Shown here: positions 25,492-36,132 of the stretch, piece by piece
Position numbering within the stretch: position 1 is the first letter of the stretch
How the letters are laid out: the number at the start of each line of letters is the position of its first letter
From: Synechococcaceae cyanobacterium
Lineage (GTDB): Bacteria; Cyanobacteriota; Cyanobacteriia; PCC-6307; Cyanobiaceae
Reading direction: 5' to 3'
Assembly (NCBI GenBank): GCA_947378425.1
Contig: CANCJV010000018.1
Span: forward strand, 1 to 64,000
Length of the DNA stretch: 64,000 nucleotides
Notes under the pieces: generated by a model
What the model saw: the letters and a program-made list of their open reading frames with translations, nothing else
Told to the model about the DNA's origin: nothing
Database searches by the model: none
Translations under genes and position numbers: made by a program

Positions 25492-26490
25492 TCATGGGGA
25501 TTCGGGGGTCAGCCCGATCGCCGCCGCCGCCGGGGCGGTCGGCAAGACGTCGCCGCCAAACACCTGGCCGATGTGGCGATCGCCACGAACCCTCGCCAGG
25601 CTCACCTGATGCTGGCGCTCGGCGAAACGGGCGCGATCGGCCTCGCCCCGCTCCCTGTGGCAATGGGGACAGGACACCCCAGGGACGTAACTGGCGTCGC
25701 TGCGATCCGCAGCGGAGAGTGGCATGCGGCAGCCATGGCAGAGGCTGTGCTCGCCGGGCTCGAGCCGATGGTTGAGAGCCACCCGCTGATCGAAGACAAA
25801 ACAGTCCCCCCGCCAGGCACTGTCGGCCTCCGGCACCTGCTCCAGGTAGCGCAGGATGCCGCCCCGGAGATGGTGAACCCCTTGGAAGCCCTGCCGCAGC
25901 AGCCAGGCTGTCGCCTTCTCGCAGCGGATGCCGCCGGTGCAGAACAGGGCCAGGGCCCGGGGTCGCTCCTGCTGCACCAGGGGCCGCAGCTCGTCCTCCA
26001 CCCAGTCGGGAAAATCGTGAAAGTTGGTGGTACCGGGATCGATCGCCCGCTCGAAGCTGCCCACCGCCACCTCGTAGGTATTGCGGGTGTCGATCACCAG
26101 GGTGCCGGGATCGCGGATCAGGGCGTTCCAGTCGCCCGGTTCGACATAGGTGCCCACGGGAGTCTCCTGAGCCAGCCGCAGCTCCGGGCGAGCGAGGGTG
26201 ACGATCTCGCGCTTGATTCGCACCTTGAAGCGATGGAAGACCGGCTCGGGTGCCTGGCTGTGCTTCAGCTCCAGCTCCGCCAGCCGCGGATCGGAGCGCA
26301 GCAGCGCCACCAGGGCCTCCACGGCGGCCTCCTCGCCGCTGACGGTGCCGTTGATGCCCTCCTCAGCCAGCAGCACCGTGCCGCGCAGATCGACGCTCTG
26401 ACCCAGGTCCAGCAGTCGCTGCCGCCACAGGGGCAGCTCCTCGGGCGCCAAGGCCACGAAGCGGTAGAAACTGACGACCCGTGTCTCCAT
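25492..26490 (-). CDS. trhO: tRNA uridine(34) hydroxylase, rhodanese type
   Basis: A 332-residue protein of the TrhO/YceA family, which makes 5-hydroxyuridine at tRNA wobble position 34 using oxygen. The N-terminal acylphosphatase-like part contains VLLAEEGINGTVSG; the rhodanese domain has VIDTRNTYEVAVGSFERAID and the catalytic Cys in ALFCTGGIRCEKATAWLLRQ; the C-terminus has a Cys-rich zinc-type region (SLCHGCRMPLS, then GVSCPHCHRE). ATG 26490 is preferred to the GTG three bases upstream. It starts six bases after bioB ends. Confidence 0.9.
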   Translation of the reverse strand: METRVVSFYRFVALAPEELPLWRQRLLDLGQSVDLRGTVLLAEEGINGTVSGEEAAVEALVALLRSDPRLAELELKHSQAPEPVFHRFKVRIKREIVTLARPELRLAQETPVGTYVEPGDWNALIRDPGTLVIDTRNTYEVAVGSFERAIDPGTTNFHDFPDWVEDELRPLVQQERPRALALFCTGGIRCEKATAWLLRQGFQGVHHLRGGILRYLEQVPEADSAWRGDCFVFDQRVALNHRLEPGEHSLCHGCRMPLSAADRSDASYVPGVSCPHCHRERGEADRARFAERQHQVSLARVRGDRHIGQVFGGDVLPTAPAAAAIGLTPESP

Positions 26491-26496
26491 CACCGC

Positions 26497-27489
26497 TCAG
26501 CCCCGGGCGGCCGCGACAGGCTGGCAGGCGTGCTGCAGGGACTCCTGCTGCACGCGCACGCCGGCGGCCGCCAGCAGCGCCTGGTCGGCGGCCACATCCG
26601 GATTGCCGGTGGTGAGCAGGGTGTCGCCGTAGAAGATCGAATCGGCCCCGGCCAGCAGGCAGAGGATCTGGGCCTCGCGGTTCAGCTGTTGGCGGCCGGC
26701 ACTGAGGCGCACCCGGCTGTGGGGCATGAGGATGCGGGCGGCGGCCACCATGCGCACCAGCTCGAGGGGATCCACCGGCGGCAGATCGTCCAGAGGGGTC
26801 CCTTCCACCGCCACCAGGGCGTTGATCGGCACACTTTCGGGATGGGGATCGAGGTTGGCCAGCACCTCCAGCAGCCCGGCACGGTCGGCAGGTCCTTCAC
26901 CCATGCCGATGATGCCGCCGCAGCAGAGGGTGATGCCCGCCGAGCGCACCCGGCTCAGGGTTTCGAGCCGCTCCTGATAGGTGCGGGTGCTGATGATCCG
27001 CTCGTAGTGCTCCGGACTGGTGTCGAGGTTGTGGTTGTAGGCGGTGAGGCCGGCTTCGGCCAGGCGACGGGCCTGGTGATCGCTGAGCATGCCGGCGGTG
27101 ACGCAGGCCTCCAGCCCCAGCTGCCGCACCCCCTTCACCATCGCGAGCATGGCTTCGAAGGGGGCGCCATCGCGGATCTCCCGCCAGGCCCAGCCCATGC
27201 AGAAGCGATGGGCCCCGGCCTCGCGGGCGGCCCGGGCCCGCTCCAGCACCGGCTCCACCTCCAGCTCCGGTCGGCCGCCGACATCGGCGCTGTGGTGCAT
27301 CGACTGGGGGCAGTAGGCGCAATCCTCCTCACAGCCCCCCGTTTTGACGCTGAGCAGGGAGGCCAGCTGCACGTGATAACCGGGGTTCGCCGCCCGATGC
27401 ACCTGCTGGGCCTGCCAGAGCAGATCGACCAGGGGCAGCTCAAGCAGGGCCTGGATCTCGGATCGAGACCAGTCGTGACGCGTGATCAT
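26497..27489 (-). CDS. bioB: Biotin synthase
   Basis: A 330-residue radical-SAM enzyme that converts dethiobiotin to biotin. Seen: the cluster motif [17 protein letters not shown] (C-x3-C-x2-C), [13 protein letters not shown], the [13 protein letters not shown] block with a [2Fe-2S] ligand Cys, and [11 protein letters not shown] with the unusual arginine ligand. Its ATG overlaps the uppS stop by four bases, so translation is coupled. Confidence 0.95.
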   Translation of the reverse strand: MITRHDWSRSEIQALLELPLVDLLWQAQQVHRAANPGYHVQLASLLSVKTGGCEEDCAYCPQSMHHSADVGGRPELEVEPVLERARAAREAGAHRFCMGWAWREIRDGAPFEAMLAMVKGVRQLGLEACVTAGMLSDHQARRLAEAGLTAYNHNLDTSPEHYERIISTRTYQERLETLSRVRSAGITLCCGGIIGMGEGPADRAGLLEVLANLDPHPESVPINALVAVEGTPLDDLPPVDPLELVRMVAAARILMPHSRVRLSAGRQQLNREAQILCLLAGADSIFYGDTLLTTGNPDVAADQALLAAAGVRVQQESLQHACQPVAAARG

Positions 27490-28262
27490 GAAGATGTGGG
27501 GATGCCGCCGAAACGGCGGGTGCGGCCCTGATAGTCCAGCAGGGCCGCCAGCAGGGCCGCCTGGTCGAAGTCGGGCCAGAGCACTTCGGTGATGTGCAGC
27601 TCGGCGTAGGCCAGCTGCCAGAGCAGGAAATTACTGATGCGCTGCTCACCGCTGGTGCGGATCAACAGGTCGGGATCCACCTCGCCGGCCGTGAACAGTT
27701 CCGAGGCGAACAGGGTCTCGTCGATGCAGGCCGGATCCAGCTCCCCGGTGGCGGCCCGCTGGGCCAGGAGGCGGGCGGCGCGCACCAGCTCACGGCGGCC
27801 GCCGTAGTTGGTGCAGACATTGAAGTGAATGCCGCCGTTGAGGGAGGTGCGGGCCGTGGCATCGGCGATCAGATCCTGGAGGCGGCGCGGCAGCGCCTCG
27901 AGATCCCCGAGGAAACGGATCCGCACCTGCTCCCGCTCCAGCGCCTCCAGCTCCCGGGCCAGCACGTTTTCAAACAGGGTCATCAGGAAGGTGACCTCCT
28001 CGCCCGGGCGGGTCCAGTTCTCGGTGGAGAAGGCGTAGGCAGTGAGGGCGCGGATGCCCCAGTCGCTGCAGAGCCGCAGGGTGCGCTTCAGGGCTTCGAC
28101 GCCGGCGCGATGCCCCATCACCCTGGGCAGGCCCCGCTGACGCGCCCAGCGGCCGTTGCCATCCATGATCAGGGCCACATGGACGGGCAACCGTGCCCCA
28201 TCAAGCTGGGAGGGCAGCGGCTGATGGGGGGTGCTGGGGGTGGTCGCCAGGGCGCGACTCAT
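27486..28262 (-). CDS. uppS: Isoprenyl transferase (undecaprenyl diphosphate synthase type)
   Basis: A 258-residue cis-prenyltransferase making the C55 carrier for peptidoglycan and polysaccharides. The signature [20 protein letters not shown] contains the catalytic Asp; other motifs are [14 protein letters not shown] and the C-terminal [20 protein letters not shown]. It overlaps dacA by four bases upstream and bioB by four bases downstream. In picocyanobacteria the order lysA-dacA-uppS-bioB is common. Confidence 0.95.
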   Translation of the reverse strand: MSRALATTPSTPHQPLPSQLDGARLPVHVALIMDGNGRWARQRGLPRVMGHRAGVEALKRTLRLCSDWGIRALTAYAFSTENWTRPGEEVTFLMTLFENVLARELEALEREQVRIRFLGDLEALPRRLQDLIADATARTSLNGGIHFNVCTNYGGRRELVRAARLLAQRAATGELDPACIDETLFASELFTAGEVDPDLLIRTSGEQRISNFLLWQLAYAELHITEVLWPDFDQAALLAALLDYQGRTRRFGGIPTSS

Positions 28263-29074
28263 CCGCGGGCTTCCGGCAGGTCCGGAGTCAGGCTACGCCC
28301 AGACGGCACCGACGCCAGGCTGTCGGTGAGCAGGTCGTGGAGCCGGCTGCTGGTGATCGGCCGCTCCAGCCGGCCCTGACGGGCCAGGGCCAGGGTGCCC
28401 GTTTCCTCGGAGACGACGATGCAGAGGCAGCGGGCATGGCGCTCGGTCAGCCCCAGGGCCGCCAGATGGCGGGTGCCGTAGCGGTTGAGCCCCTGGCGCG
28501 ACAGGGGCAGGATCACGCCCGCGGCGGCGATGCGGTTGTGCTGCACCAGGACAGCACCGTCGTGGAGCGGTGTATCCACCGCAAACAGATTGAGCACGAG
28601 GTCCACCGACAGCTGGGCATCGAGCGGGATGCCGGGGTTGAGGAAATCCTCAGGGCGCAGGTCACTGCCCAGATCCAGCACGATCAGGCCGCCGCGGCGA
28701 GCCTGCGACAGCCGACCGGCGGCCTCGGTGAGGATGCTGACCGACCCGGAGGCCAGCTGGTCCCGGCTGCGATCGGCGAACAACACCGCAAAGCGCCCCG
28801 TGCCCAGCAGCTCCATCAACCGCCGCAGCTCCCCCTGCCAGAGAATGGCCAGAGCCATGCTGCAGGCCAGCACCAGGGCATCCACCAACTTGCTGGTCAG
28901 GGGCAGGTTGGCGTAGCGCTGCACCACCCAGGCCAGGGCCACCAGGAAGAGATACCCCCGCAGCAACCAGAGCGTGCGGGGTTCGGTGACCCGTCCCAGC
29001 AGCAGCACGCCTAGGGCCGTGGCGAACAGCAGATCGAGCAGCAGGCGCAGGTCGAGGTTCTGCAGCCAGGTCAC
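28259..29074 (-). CDS. dacA: Diadenylate cyclase, CdaA type
   Basis: A 271-residue membrane enzyme making c-di-AMP from two ATP. Three N-terminal transmembrane helices (residues about 10-80: [18 protein letters not shown] and following) precede the DAC domain, with the catalytic DGA in [20 protein letters not shown] and the RHxA motif in [13 protein letters not shown]. The start is GTG at 29074. In Firmicutes CdaA is grouped with cell-wall genes; here it is coupled to uppS. c-di-AMP affects potassium and osmotic or light-dark responses in cyanobacteria. Confidence 0.93.
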   Translation of the reverse strand: MTWLQNLDLRLLLDLLFATALGVLLLGRVTEPRTLWLLRGYLFLVALAWVVQRYANLPLTSKLVDALVLACSMALAILWQGELRRLMELLGTGRFAVLFADRSRDQLASGSVSILTEAAGRLSQARRGGLIVLDLGSDLRPEDFLNPGIPLDAQLSVDLVLNLFAVDTPLHDGAVLVQHNRIAAAGVILPLSRQGLNRYGTRHLAALGLTERHARCLCIVVSEETGTLALARQGRLERPITSSRLHDLLTDSLASVPSGRSLTPDLPEARG

Positions 29075-29192
29075 AGGGAGGAGCTTGAAAATCCGACGAC
29101 GGGGACGCGCTCAACCGGGCCTTTATGGCCTTGCTGAATCGACTTCGACTGGTCCGGAACCCGGCCATCAAAGTCACGCAGCGCGTGTGGGA

Positions 29193-30644
29193 TCAACCTA
29201 CTGAGGAAAGCCGCGACGGCAGAACGTCGTAGCGCAGTAGGTCTTCCGGCTGTTCACGGCGCTGAACGAGATCGGCCATACCCTCGCCGACCAGCACCGC
29301 CGCCGGTCTGGGGATGCGGTTGTAGTTGGAGCTCATCGAGGCGTTGTAGGCCCCGGTACCGAACACCGCCAGCACGTCGCCGCTGGCTGCCGGCGGCAGG
29401 GCCAGATCCCTGAGCAACACGTCGCCGGATTCACAGTGCTTGCCGGCAACAGTGACGGTTTCGGTGGCCGGGGCCTCTGGTCGATCAGCCAGGACTGCGG
29501 TGTACACGGATTGATAGGTGATCGGCCGTGGGTTGTCGCTCATGCCACCGTCAACCGAGAGATAGGTGCGCAATCCGGGGATCGTCTTACGGCTGCCCAC
29601 GGAGTAGAGGGTGACTCCCGCCGTGGCCACCAGCGAACGGCCCGGCTCACAGAGCAGCCGGGGCAGGGCCAGGCCCCGCTCGTTGCAGGCGGCCACCACC
29701 GCCTCGGCCACCGTGCGCACCCAGTCCTGAATCGAAGGGGGGTCATCGCCGGCCACGTAGCGGATGCCGAGCCCGCCGCCGACATTGAGATCGGAGCAGG
29801 CATGGCCCAGCGAGCGGGCCAGCTGCAGGGCGTCAGCCAGCACGCCGGCCAGATCGCGATGGGGCTCCAGCTCGAAGATCTGGGAACCGATATGGGCGTG
29901 CAGCCCATCGAGATCAGCCCAGGCACAGTCGGCAAGATGGCGCAACACCGGCTCGAGCTGGTCGGGGTCAAATCCGAACTTGCTGTCGAGATGGCCGGTG
30001 CGGATGTACTCGTGCGTGTGGCATTCGATGCCGGGGGTGAAGCGCACCAGCAGGCGCACCGGCTGCGGTCGGGCAGGGGCGATGGCCGCCAGCAGCTCGA
30101 CGTCATTCCAGTTGTCGATCACCACGGTGACGCCGCGGCTGACGGCCAGCTCCAGCTCCTCGGCGGACTTGTTGTTGCCATGCAGCACGATCCGCTGCGG
30201 CGGCATGCCACCAGCCAGGGCTGTCAACAGCTCACCGGCGGAAACGGCATCCAGGCCGAGCCCCTCCGAGGCGACCAACGCCGAGATCGCCAGCGAACTG
30301 TTGGCCTTGGAGGCATAGAGGGCCAGGGAGGGGCCCGGGTAGTGGCGCTCGAGTGCCTCGCGATAGGCCCGGCAGGTGGCCCGCAGGGTGGCTTCATCGA
30401 GCACATACAGCGGTGTGCCATAGCGCTGGGCCAGGACGCTCAGCCGGCAGCCGCCCACCTCCAGGCCCCCCTGAGCATCGAGCCGGGTGCTGATCGGCGT
30501 GAGATTGCGATTGGGACTGAGGGGATCACCGGGCAACTCGAAGCAAGGCTCCAGGCGGGGATCGGCTTCGACACCGGTGCCGGCTGCCGGAGTGCCGGCT
30601 TCCGGGGTGCCGGTTGCCGGGGAGGCGGCGGACGACAGGACCAT
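29193..30644 (-). CDS. lysA: Diaminopimelate decarboxylase
   Basis: A 483-residue PLP enzyme catalysing the last step of lysine synthesis. The PLP lysine is in LALYASKANSSLAI, phosphate-binding in DLNVGGGLGIRYVAGD, and the dimer-interface Cys in LLCEPGRSLVA; the C-terminal Greek-key barrel contains CESGDVLLRDLALP. The ATG at 30644 is followed by a 60-residue Ala/Pro/Gly-rich leader before the fold, slightly longer than usual; the frame is open further upstream but that part is a shadow of rimI. First gene of the leftward seven-gene string. Confidence 0.93.
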   Translation of the reverse strand: MVLSSAASPATGTPEAGTPAAGTGVEADPRLEPCFELPGDPLSPNRNLTPISTRLDAQGGLEVGGCRLSVLAQRYGTPLYVLDEATLRATCRAYREALERHYPGPSLALYASKANSSLAISALVASEGLGLDAVSAGELLTALAGGMPPQRIVLHGNNKSAEELELAVSRGVTVVIDNWNDVELLAAIAPARPQPVRLLVRFTPGIECHTHEYIRTGHLDSKFGFDPDQLEPVLRHLADCAWADLDGLHAHIGSQIFELEPHRDLAGVLADALQLARSLGHACSDLNVGGGLGIRYVAGDDPPSIQDWVRTVAEAVVAACNERGLALPRLLCEPGRSLVATAGVTLYSVGSRKTIPGLRTYLSVDGGMSDNPRPITYQSVYTAVLADRPEAPATETVTVAGKHCESGDVLLRDLALPPAASGDVLAVFGTGAYNASMSSNYNRIPRPAAVLVGEGMADLVQRREQPEDLLRYDVLPSRLSSVG

Positions 30645-30705
30645 GGGCTGGAGCTCCGGAGCATTCGGCGGTAGCCGATCGTAGGGAGCCAGGCCGCCCA
30701 GGACC

Positions 30706-31188
30706 GTGACCGCCGCACCGATCTCGCCCCTGCGGCCGCTGAAGCCCGCGGATCTCGAGGCCTGCCTGGCCCTCGACAACCTGGCCCTCGGCGGTCTCTG
30801 GACCCCGGGCCAATGGCAGCGGGAGCTGGAGGACGATCGCAGGCCCGGGCTGGGGCTATGGCGCCGGGGAGAGCTGCTGGCCATGGCCAGTGGCTGGCTG
30901 GTGGTGGATGAGCTGCACATCACGCTGGTGGCGGTGGCGCCGGAGCGACGCCGCCAGGGCCTGGGCCGGCTGGTGCTGAAGGGACTGCTGACCGCAGGCC
31001 GAGAAGGCGGGGCGGAGCGCGCCACCCTGGAAGTGGCCAGCGGCAACAGTGCCGCCCGAGCCCTGTATGGCGATTGCGGTTTCCGGGAGGCGGGCATCCG
31101 TCGCGGTTACTACCGCAACGGCGACGATGCCCTGATCCAATGGCTGAAGCTCGAAGCTTCTGAAGCAGGCTGCCCGGAGTGCGGTTAA
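30706..31188 (+). CDS. rimI: Ribosomal protein bS18 alanine N-acetyltransferase
   Basis: A 160-residue GNAT protein with the RimI pattern: HITLVAVAPERRRQGLGRLV (acetyl-CoA loop RRQGLG), ATLEVASGNSAARALYGDCG and FREAGIRRGYYRNGDDALIQ. RimI acetylates the N-terminus of ribosomal protein S18 in enterobacteria; the cyanobacterial member may have other targets. It starts with GTG at 30706 and is divergent from lysA, 61 bases away. Confidence 0.85.
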   Translation: MTAAPISPLRPLKPADLEACLALDNLALGGLWTPGQWQRELEDDRRPGLGLWRRGELLAMASGWLVVDELHITLVAVAPERRRQGLGRLVLKGLLTAGREGGAERATLEVASGNSAARALYGDCGFREAGIRRGYYRNGDDALIQWLKLEASEAGCPECG

Positions 31189-31362
31189 CCGAAGATTCCT
31201 GAAGCGGAAACAGTCCGATTGAAGCGATCCAGCTATAACGAAGCCGAGCGAAATCACTGACGGAGACTGGCGTAGCCCCCTATTCGCTCTGATGCTTCCC
31301 CCCGAACACACGCCATCGCTTCAACCCTGATAGCTTGGATGCACTTGCACCAGGCCCGGGCC

Positions 31363-33945
31363 ATGTTCGAGCGGTTTACCGAGAAGGCCATCAAGGTGAT
31401 CATGCTGGCCCAGGAAGAGGCCCGTCGCCTTGGCCACAACTTCGTCGGCACCGAGCAGATTCTGCTGGGTCTGATCGGCGAAGGCACCGGCGTCGCGGCG
31501 AAGGTTCTCAAGTCCATGGGGGTCAACCTCAAGGATGCCCGGGTTGAGGTCGAGAAGATCATCGGCCGCGGCTCTGGTTTCGTTGCTGTGGAGATCCCCT
31601 TCACCCCCCGGGCCAAACGGGTGCTTGAGCTCTCCCTGGAGGAAGCCCGCCAGCTGGGACACAACTACATCGGTACCGAGCACCTGCTGCTCGGCCTGAT
31701 CCGGGAAGGCGAAGGCGTCGCCGCCCGGGTGCTGGAAAATCTCGGCGTCGACCTGGCCAAGGTGCGCACCCAGGTGATCCGCATGCTGGGCGAGACGGCT
31801 GAAGTGGCCGCCGGCAGCAGCGGCAAGGGCTCCACCAAGACTCCGACCCTGGATGAGTTCGGCAGCAACCTCACCCAGCTGGCCGCTGATTCCAAATTGG
31901 ATCCGGTGGTCGGTCGCCACAACGAGATCGATCGGGTGATTCAGATCCTGGGCCGCCGCACCAAGAACAACCCGGTGCTGATCGGCGAACCGGGCGTCGG
32001 CAAGACCGCCATCGCCGAGGGTCTGGCCCAGCGCATCACCACCGGCGATGTGCCGGACATCCTTGAAGACAAGCGCGTTCTCACCCTCGACATCGGCCTG
32101 CTGGTGGCCGGTACCAAGTACCGCGGTGAGTTTGAGGAGCGCCTCAAGAAGATCATGGAGGAGATCCGCTCCGCCGGAAACGTGATCCTGGTGATCGATG
32201 AGGTTCACACCCTGATCGGCGCCGGGGCCGCCGAAGGCGCCATCGACGCCGCCAACATCCTCAAGCCGGCCCTGGCCCGCGGTGAGCTCCAGTGCATCGG
32301 TGCCACCACCCTGGATGAGTACCGCAAGCACATCGAGCGCGATGCCGCGCTTGAGCGCCGTTTCCAGCCGGTGATGGTGGGTGAGCCCTCCGTCGACGAC
32401 ACCATCGAAATTCTGCGGGGTCTGCGGGAGCGCTACGAACAGCACCACCGCCTCAAGATCTCCGATGAAGCCTTGGTGGCCGCCGCCACCCTCGGCGATC
32501 GCTACATCTCCGATCGCTTCCTGCCCGACAAGGCCATCGATCTGATCGATGAGGCCGGCAGCCGGGTGCGGCTGATGAACTCCAAGCTGCCCCCCGCCGC
32601 CAAGGAGGTGGACAAGCAATTGCGAGCCGTTCAGAAAGAAAAGGAGGACGCCGTCCGCGACCAGGATTTCACCAAGGCCGGTGAACTGCGCGACAAGGAA
32701 GTGGAATTGCGCGAGCAGATTCGCTCGATCCTGCAGACCCGCAAAGACGAAGAGCCCGAGGCTGCCGCTGGGGCAGCGCCGGAAGTCGGGTCGCTGGCCG
32801 TGGCGGACACCGCCGCCAGAACCGGCAGTGCCTTTGCCGATGGCGGCAACGAAGTCAGTGGTCGCCCGCCGGTGGTCACCGAAGAGGACATCGCCCACAT
32901 CGTGGCCTCCTGGACCGGTGTGCCGGTTCAGAAACTCACCGAGAGCGAATCGGTCAAGTTGTTGAACATGGAGGAAACCCTCCACCAGCGCCTGATCGGC
33001 CAGGACGAAGCCGTCAAGGCGGTGTCCCGCGCCATCCGTCGGGCCCGAGTCGGCCTGAAGAATCCCAACCGGCCGATCGCCAGCTTCATCTTCTCCGGCC
33101 CCACCGGCGTCGGCAAGACCGAGCTCACCAAGGCTCTGGCCACCTACTTCTTCGGCAGCGAAGAGTCGATGATCCGACTCGACATGTCGGAATTCATGGA
33201 GCGCCACACCGTCAGCAAACTGATCGGCTCGCCTCCGGGCTATGTGGGCTTCAACGAAGGTGGCCAACTCACCGAAGCGGTCAGGCGCCGGCCCTACACC
33301 GTCGTGCTGTTCGATGAAATCGAGAAGGCCCACCCGGATGTCTTCAACCTGCTGCTGCAGCTGCTTGAAGACGGTCGTCTGACCGACTCCAAAGGCCGGA
33401 CGGTGGACTTTAAAAACACCCTGATCATCATGACCTCGAACATCGGTTCGAAGGTGATTGAAAAAGGTGGTGGCGGCCTCGGTTTCGAGTTCGGCGGCGG
33501 CGACGTCGAAGAAACTCAGTACAACCGCATTCGCTCGCTGGTCAACGAAGAACTCAAGCAGTATTTCCGCCCCGAGTTCCTCAACCGCCTCGATGAAATC
33601 ATTGTCTTCCGTCAGCTCACCCGCGACGAAGTCAAGCTGATCGCCGAGATCATGCTGCGTGAGATCTTCGGTCGCATGCAGGAGAAGGGCATCCGCCTTT
33701 CGGTCACCGAGGCCTTCAAGGAACGGCTCGTCGAAGAGGGCTACAACCCCAGTTATGGGGCCCGTCCCCTGCGGCGTGCCGTGATGCGCCTGCTGGAAGA
33801 TTCCCTGGCGGAGGAGTTCCTTTCCGGTCGGATCAGCGATGGCGATGCCGCCCTCGTCGATGTCAACGACGACAAGCAGGTGGTGATCCGCAAGCAGGAA
33901 ACCCTGCTGTCACCGGTCCCCGAGCTAGCTGGCGCCAGCGCCTGA
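31363..33945 (+). CDS. clpC: ATP-dependent Clp protease ATP-binding subunit ClpC
   Basis: An 860-residue HSP100 unfoldase that feeds ClpP/ClpR and is essential in cyanobacteria. Domains in order: two Clp_N repeats (residues 1-140), AAA1 with Walker [10 protein letters not shown] and Walker B LVIDEVHT, a UVR/middle segment ([20 protein letters not shown], about 430-450), AAA2 with GPTGVGKTE and [15 protein letters not shown], and the D2-small domain. ATG 31363 starts the conserved [12 protein letters not shown]; an in-frame ATG eight codons upstream is not family-like. A terminator follows. Confidence 0.97.
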   Translation: MFERFTEKAIKVIMLAQEEARRLGHNFVGTEQILLGLIGEGTGVAAKVLKSMGVNLKDARVEVEKIIGRGSGFVAVEIPFTPRAKRVLELSLEEARQLGHNYIGTEHLLLGLIREGEGVAARVLENLGVDLAKVRTQVIRMLGETAEVAAGSSGKGSTKTPTLDEFGSNLTQLAADSKLDPVVGRHNEIDRVIQILGRRTKNNPVLIGEPGVGKTAIAEGLAQRITTGDVPDILEDKRVLTLDIGLLVAGTKYRGEFEERLKKIMEEIRSAGNVILVIDEVHTLIGAGAAEGAIDAANILKPALARGELQCIGATTLDEYRKHIERDAALERRFQPVMVGEPSVDDTIEILRGLRERYEQHHRLKISDEALVAAATLGDRYISDRFLPDKAIDLIDEAGSRVRLMNSKLPPAAKEVDKQLRAVQKEKEDAVRDQDFTKAGELRDKEVELREQIRSILQTRKDEEPEAAAGAAPEVGSLAVADTAARTGSAFADGGNEVSGRPPVVTEEDIAHIVASWTGVPVQKLTESESVKLLNMEETLHQRLIGQDEAVKAVSRAIRRARVGLKNPNRPIASFIFSGPTGVGKTELTKALATYFFGSEESMIRLDMSEFMERHTVSKLIGSPPGYVGFNEGGQLTEAVRRRPYTVVLFDEIEKAHPDVFNLLLQLLEDGRLTDSKGRTVDFKNTLIIMTSNIGSKVIEKGGGGLGFEFGGGDVEETQYNRIRSLVNEELKQYFRPEFLNRLDEIIVFRQLTRDEVKLIAEIMLREIFGRMQEKGIRLSVTEAFKERLVEEGYNPSYGARPLRRAVMRLLEDSLAEEFLSGRISDGDAALVDVNDDKQVVIRKQETLLSPVPELAGASA

Positions 33946-33982
33946 ACGCCAGGCTCAGGTCCCAGCCCCACATTGGCTTCTG

Positions 33983-34012
33983 GCCCCCTATGCCTGAGGT
34001 GTAGGGGGCTTT
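33983..34012 (+). terminator. Rho-independent terminator after clpC
   Basis: GCCCCCTA (33983-33990) pairs perfectly with TAGGGGGC (34002-34009) around an 11-base loop, followed by TTT. It lies 38 bases after the clpC stop and before the next rightward gene. Confidence 0.75.
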
Positions 34013-34070
34013 GCATGGAAGCAGCGCTCCGTTGTCCACAACCAGGCGGCACGACTCGCCAGTTCACTCC

Positions 34071-35222
34071 ATGGGATCCAGCAGCTCTCCATCCCCGAAC
34101 CAGGCCGGCGGCGGCAGCGGCATTTCCGTTAGCAGCAGCCACGCCATTGCACCCATCACGGTGCTGCGCGGCCCCGGGGTCTGGTCGGCCGCCCTGCCAC
34201 GGGTCGCCGCCCTCGGCCGCCGCCCGCTGCTGCTGGGTCGCAGCGCCTGCACCCTCGAGCTGCGCCGGCGTCTGCAAGCCGGCCTGGAGACAGCAGGCCT
34301 TGCGCCCCAGGCCGCGGAGCTGCTCCATGACTGCTGCGAGCAGGATCTCAGCCGCCTCGCCGCCCTGAGCCGCTCCGCCGGTTGCGACGCGGTGGTTGCC
34401 GCCGGCGGCGGCAAGGTGCTCGATGCCGGAAAGTTGCTGGCCGATCGGCTCGGCCTGCCCTGCATCACCGTGCCCACCAGCGCCGCCACCTGCGCCGGCT
34501 GGACGGCCCTGGCCAATGTCTATTCACCGGCTGGAGCCTTTGAGCGGGATGTGACCCTGTCGCGCTGTCCCGATCTGCTGGTGTTCGACCACGACCTGGT
34601 GCGTCAGGCCCCGGCCCGCACCCTCGCCAGTGGCATCGCCGATGCCATGGCCAAGTGGTACGAGGCCTCAGTCAGCAGTGGCAACAGCAGCGACGGCCTG
34701 GTGCAGCAGGCCGTGCAGATGGCACGCCTGCTGCGCGATCAGTTGCTGCTGGAAGGGGAGGCGGCCCTGAGCGAACCCGGTGGTGAGGCCTGGGGGCGTG
34801 TCGCGGAAGCCTGCGGCCTGACGGCTGGCCTGATCGGTGGCGTGGGCGGAGCCCGCTGCCGCACGGTCGCCGCCCACGCCGTCCATAACGGCCTCACCCA
34901 ATTGGCTGCCAGCCACGGCCAGCTGCATGGTGAGAAAGTGGGTTTCGGCATCCTGGTGCAACTCAGGCTGGAGGAGCAGGTGGGCGGCAACCGCCTGGCC
35001 TCCCAGGCCCGCCGACAGCTGATCAGCCTGTTCCGCCGCCTGTCCCTGCCGATCACCCTGGCCGACCTCGGCCTGGGCGGCGCCAGCCTCAACGACCTGG
35101 GCCGGGTCTGCAGCTTCGCCTGCCGTGACGATTCCGACCTGCATCAATTGCCCTTCCGGGTTGATGCCACGGACCTGCTCGCGGCCCTGGTCAGCACCAC
35201 GGCGGAGCTGCGGGTTTCGTGA
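34071..35222 (+). CDS. Iron-containing alcohol/glycerol dehydrogenase family protein
   Basis: A 383-residue GldA-like protein: NAD-binding VVAAGGGKVLDAGKLLADRL, then LPCITVPTSAATCAGWTALA, and metal-ligand regions GIADAMAKWYEA, VAAHAVHNGLTQLA and SHGQLHGEKVGFGILVQLRL, with the Asp and two His residues expected for a metal site. The substrate is not known in cyanobacteria. ATG 34071 gives a Ser/Gly-rich 25-residue leader. Its TGA overlaps the GTG of the next gene (GTGA), so the two are coupled. Confidence 0.88.
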   Translation: MGSSSSPSPNQAGGGSGISVSSSHAIAPITVLRGPGVWSAALPRVAALGRRPLLLGRSACTLELRRRLQAGLETAGLAPQAAELLHDCCEQDLSRLAALSRSAGCDAVVAAGGGKVLDAGKLLADRLGLPCITVPTSAATCAGWTALANVYSPAGAFERDVTLSRCPDLLVFDHDLVRQAPARTLASGIADAMAKWYEASVSSGNSSDGLVQQAVQMARLLRDQLLLEGEAALSEPGGEAWGRVAEACGLTAGLIGGVGGARCRTVAAHAVHNGLTQLAASHGQLHGEKVGFGILVQLRLEEQVGGNRLASQARRQLISLFRRLSLPITLADLGLGGASLNDLGRVCSFACRDDSDLHQLPFRVDATDLLAALVSTTAELRVS

Positions 35223-36121
35223 GCGTGCCCGCTGGCCAGGATCTGCTGCAGGCCGCTGCCGCCAATCTGCTGGATCCCCAGGGGCGCCAGCTGGCCGCCG
35301 CCGTGCAGTGGTGGCCGTTGGCCGGACTGCCGGGCGACTGGCCGGTGGCCGTGGTGGGCACCGGGCCACCGGTGCTGCTGCTGCATGGCTTTGACAGCTC
35401 CCTGCTGGAGTTCCGGCGCCTGGTGCCGCTGCTGGCAGAGCGGCACTGCCTGATCATTCCCGATCTCTACGGCTTCGGCTTCACCCCCAGGCCCGACGAC
35501 GGCGATTACTCCCCCCGCGGTGTCCTGACCCATCTGGAGGCCCTGCTGGCAGCCCTCGCCGAACGCCAGCACGGCGCTCCGGTGGGGCTGATCGGTGCCT
35601 CGATGGGGGGCTCGGTGGCGGTGGAACTGGCGCGGCGCCAACCGCAGCGCATCAGCCGGCTGCTACTGCTGGCCCCGGCAGGGCTCACCGGCCGGCCGAT
35701 GCCCCTGCCGCCGTTGCTTGATGGCCTGGGGGTGCGCTTTCTGTCCCTGCCAGGGGTGCGGCGGGGCCTTTGCCGCAGCGCCTTCGCCGACCCCGACAGC
35801 GGTGTGGGCACGCCGGAGCTGGAGATCGCCTCCCTGCATCTGCAGACTCCGGGCTGGGGCGAAGCCCTGCGCCGCTTTGCTCGCTCCGGTGGTTTCGCCG
35901 GTTGCGGTGCGCCGCTGCCGCCGCAACCACTGTCGGTGCTCTGGGGCGCCAACGACCGCATCCTGCGCCCGCCCCAGAAACGCGCCGCTCTGGCCCTGCT
36001 GGGCGAACGGCTGCAGGAGCTGCCGGCCTGCGGCCATCTGCCCCATATCGATCAACCGCAACGGGTGGCCGACACCTGGCTTGCGGGGGCCCCGGCGCCA
36101 GAGGCCGTCGCCAGGACCTGA
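35219..36121 (+). CDS. Alpha/beta-fold hydrolase
   Basis: A 300-residue serine hydrolase: oxyanion PPVLLLHGFDSSLLEFRRLV, nucleophile elbow IGASMGGSVAVELARR, acid in VLWGANDRILRPP, and His in LPACGHLPHIDQPQRVADTW. Start GTG 35219 overlaps the dehydrogenase stop by four bases. Substrate unknown; pairing with the dehydrogenase suggests a shared small-molecule pathway, which is inference. Confidence 0.87.
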   Translation: MSVPAGQDLLQAAAANLLDPQGRQLAAAVQWWPLAGLPGDWPVAVVGTGPPVLLLHGFDSSLLEFRRLVPLLAERHCLIIPDLYGFGFTPRPDDGDYSPRGVLTHLEALLAALAERQHGAPVGLIGASMGGSVAVELARRQPQRISRLLLLAPAGLTGRPMPLPPLLDGLGVRFLSLPGVRRGLCRSAFADPDSGVGTPELEIASLHLQTPGWGEALRRFARSGGFAGCGAPLPPQPLSVLWGANDRILRPPQKRAALALLGERLQELPACGHLPHIDQPQRVADTWLAGAPAPEAVART

Positions 36122-36132
36122 GCCGCGCGACG

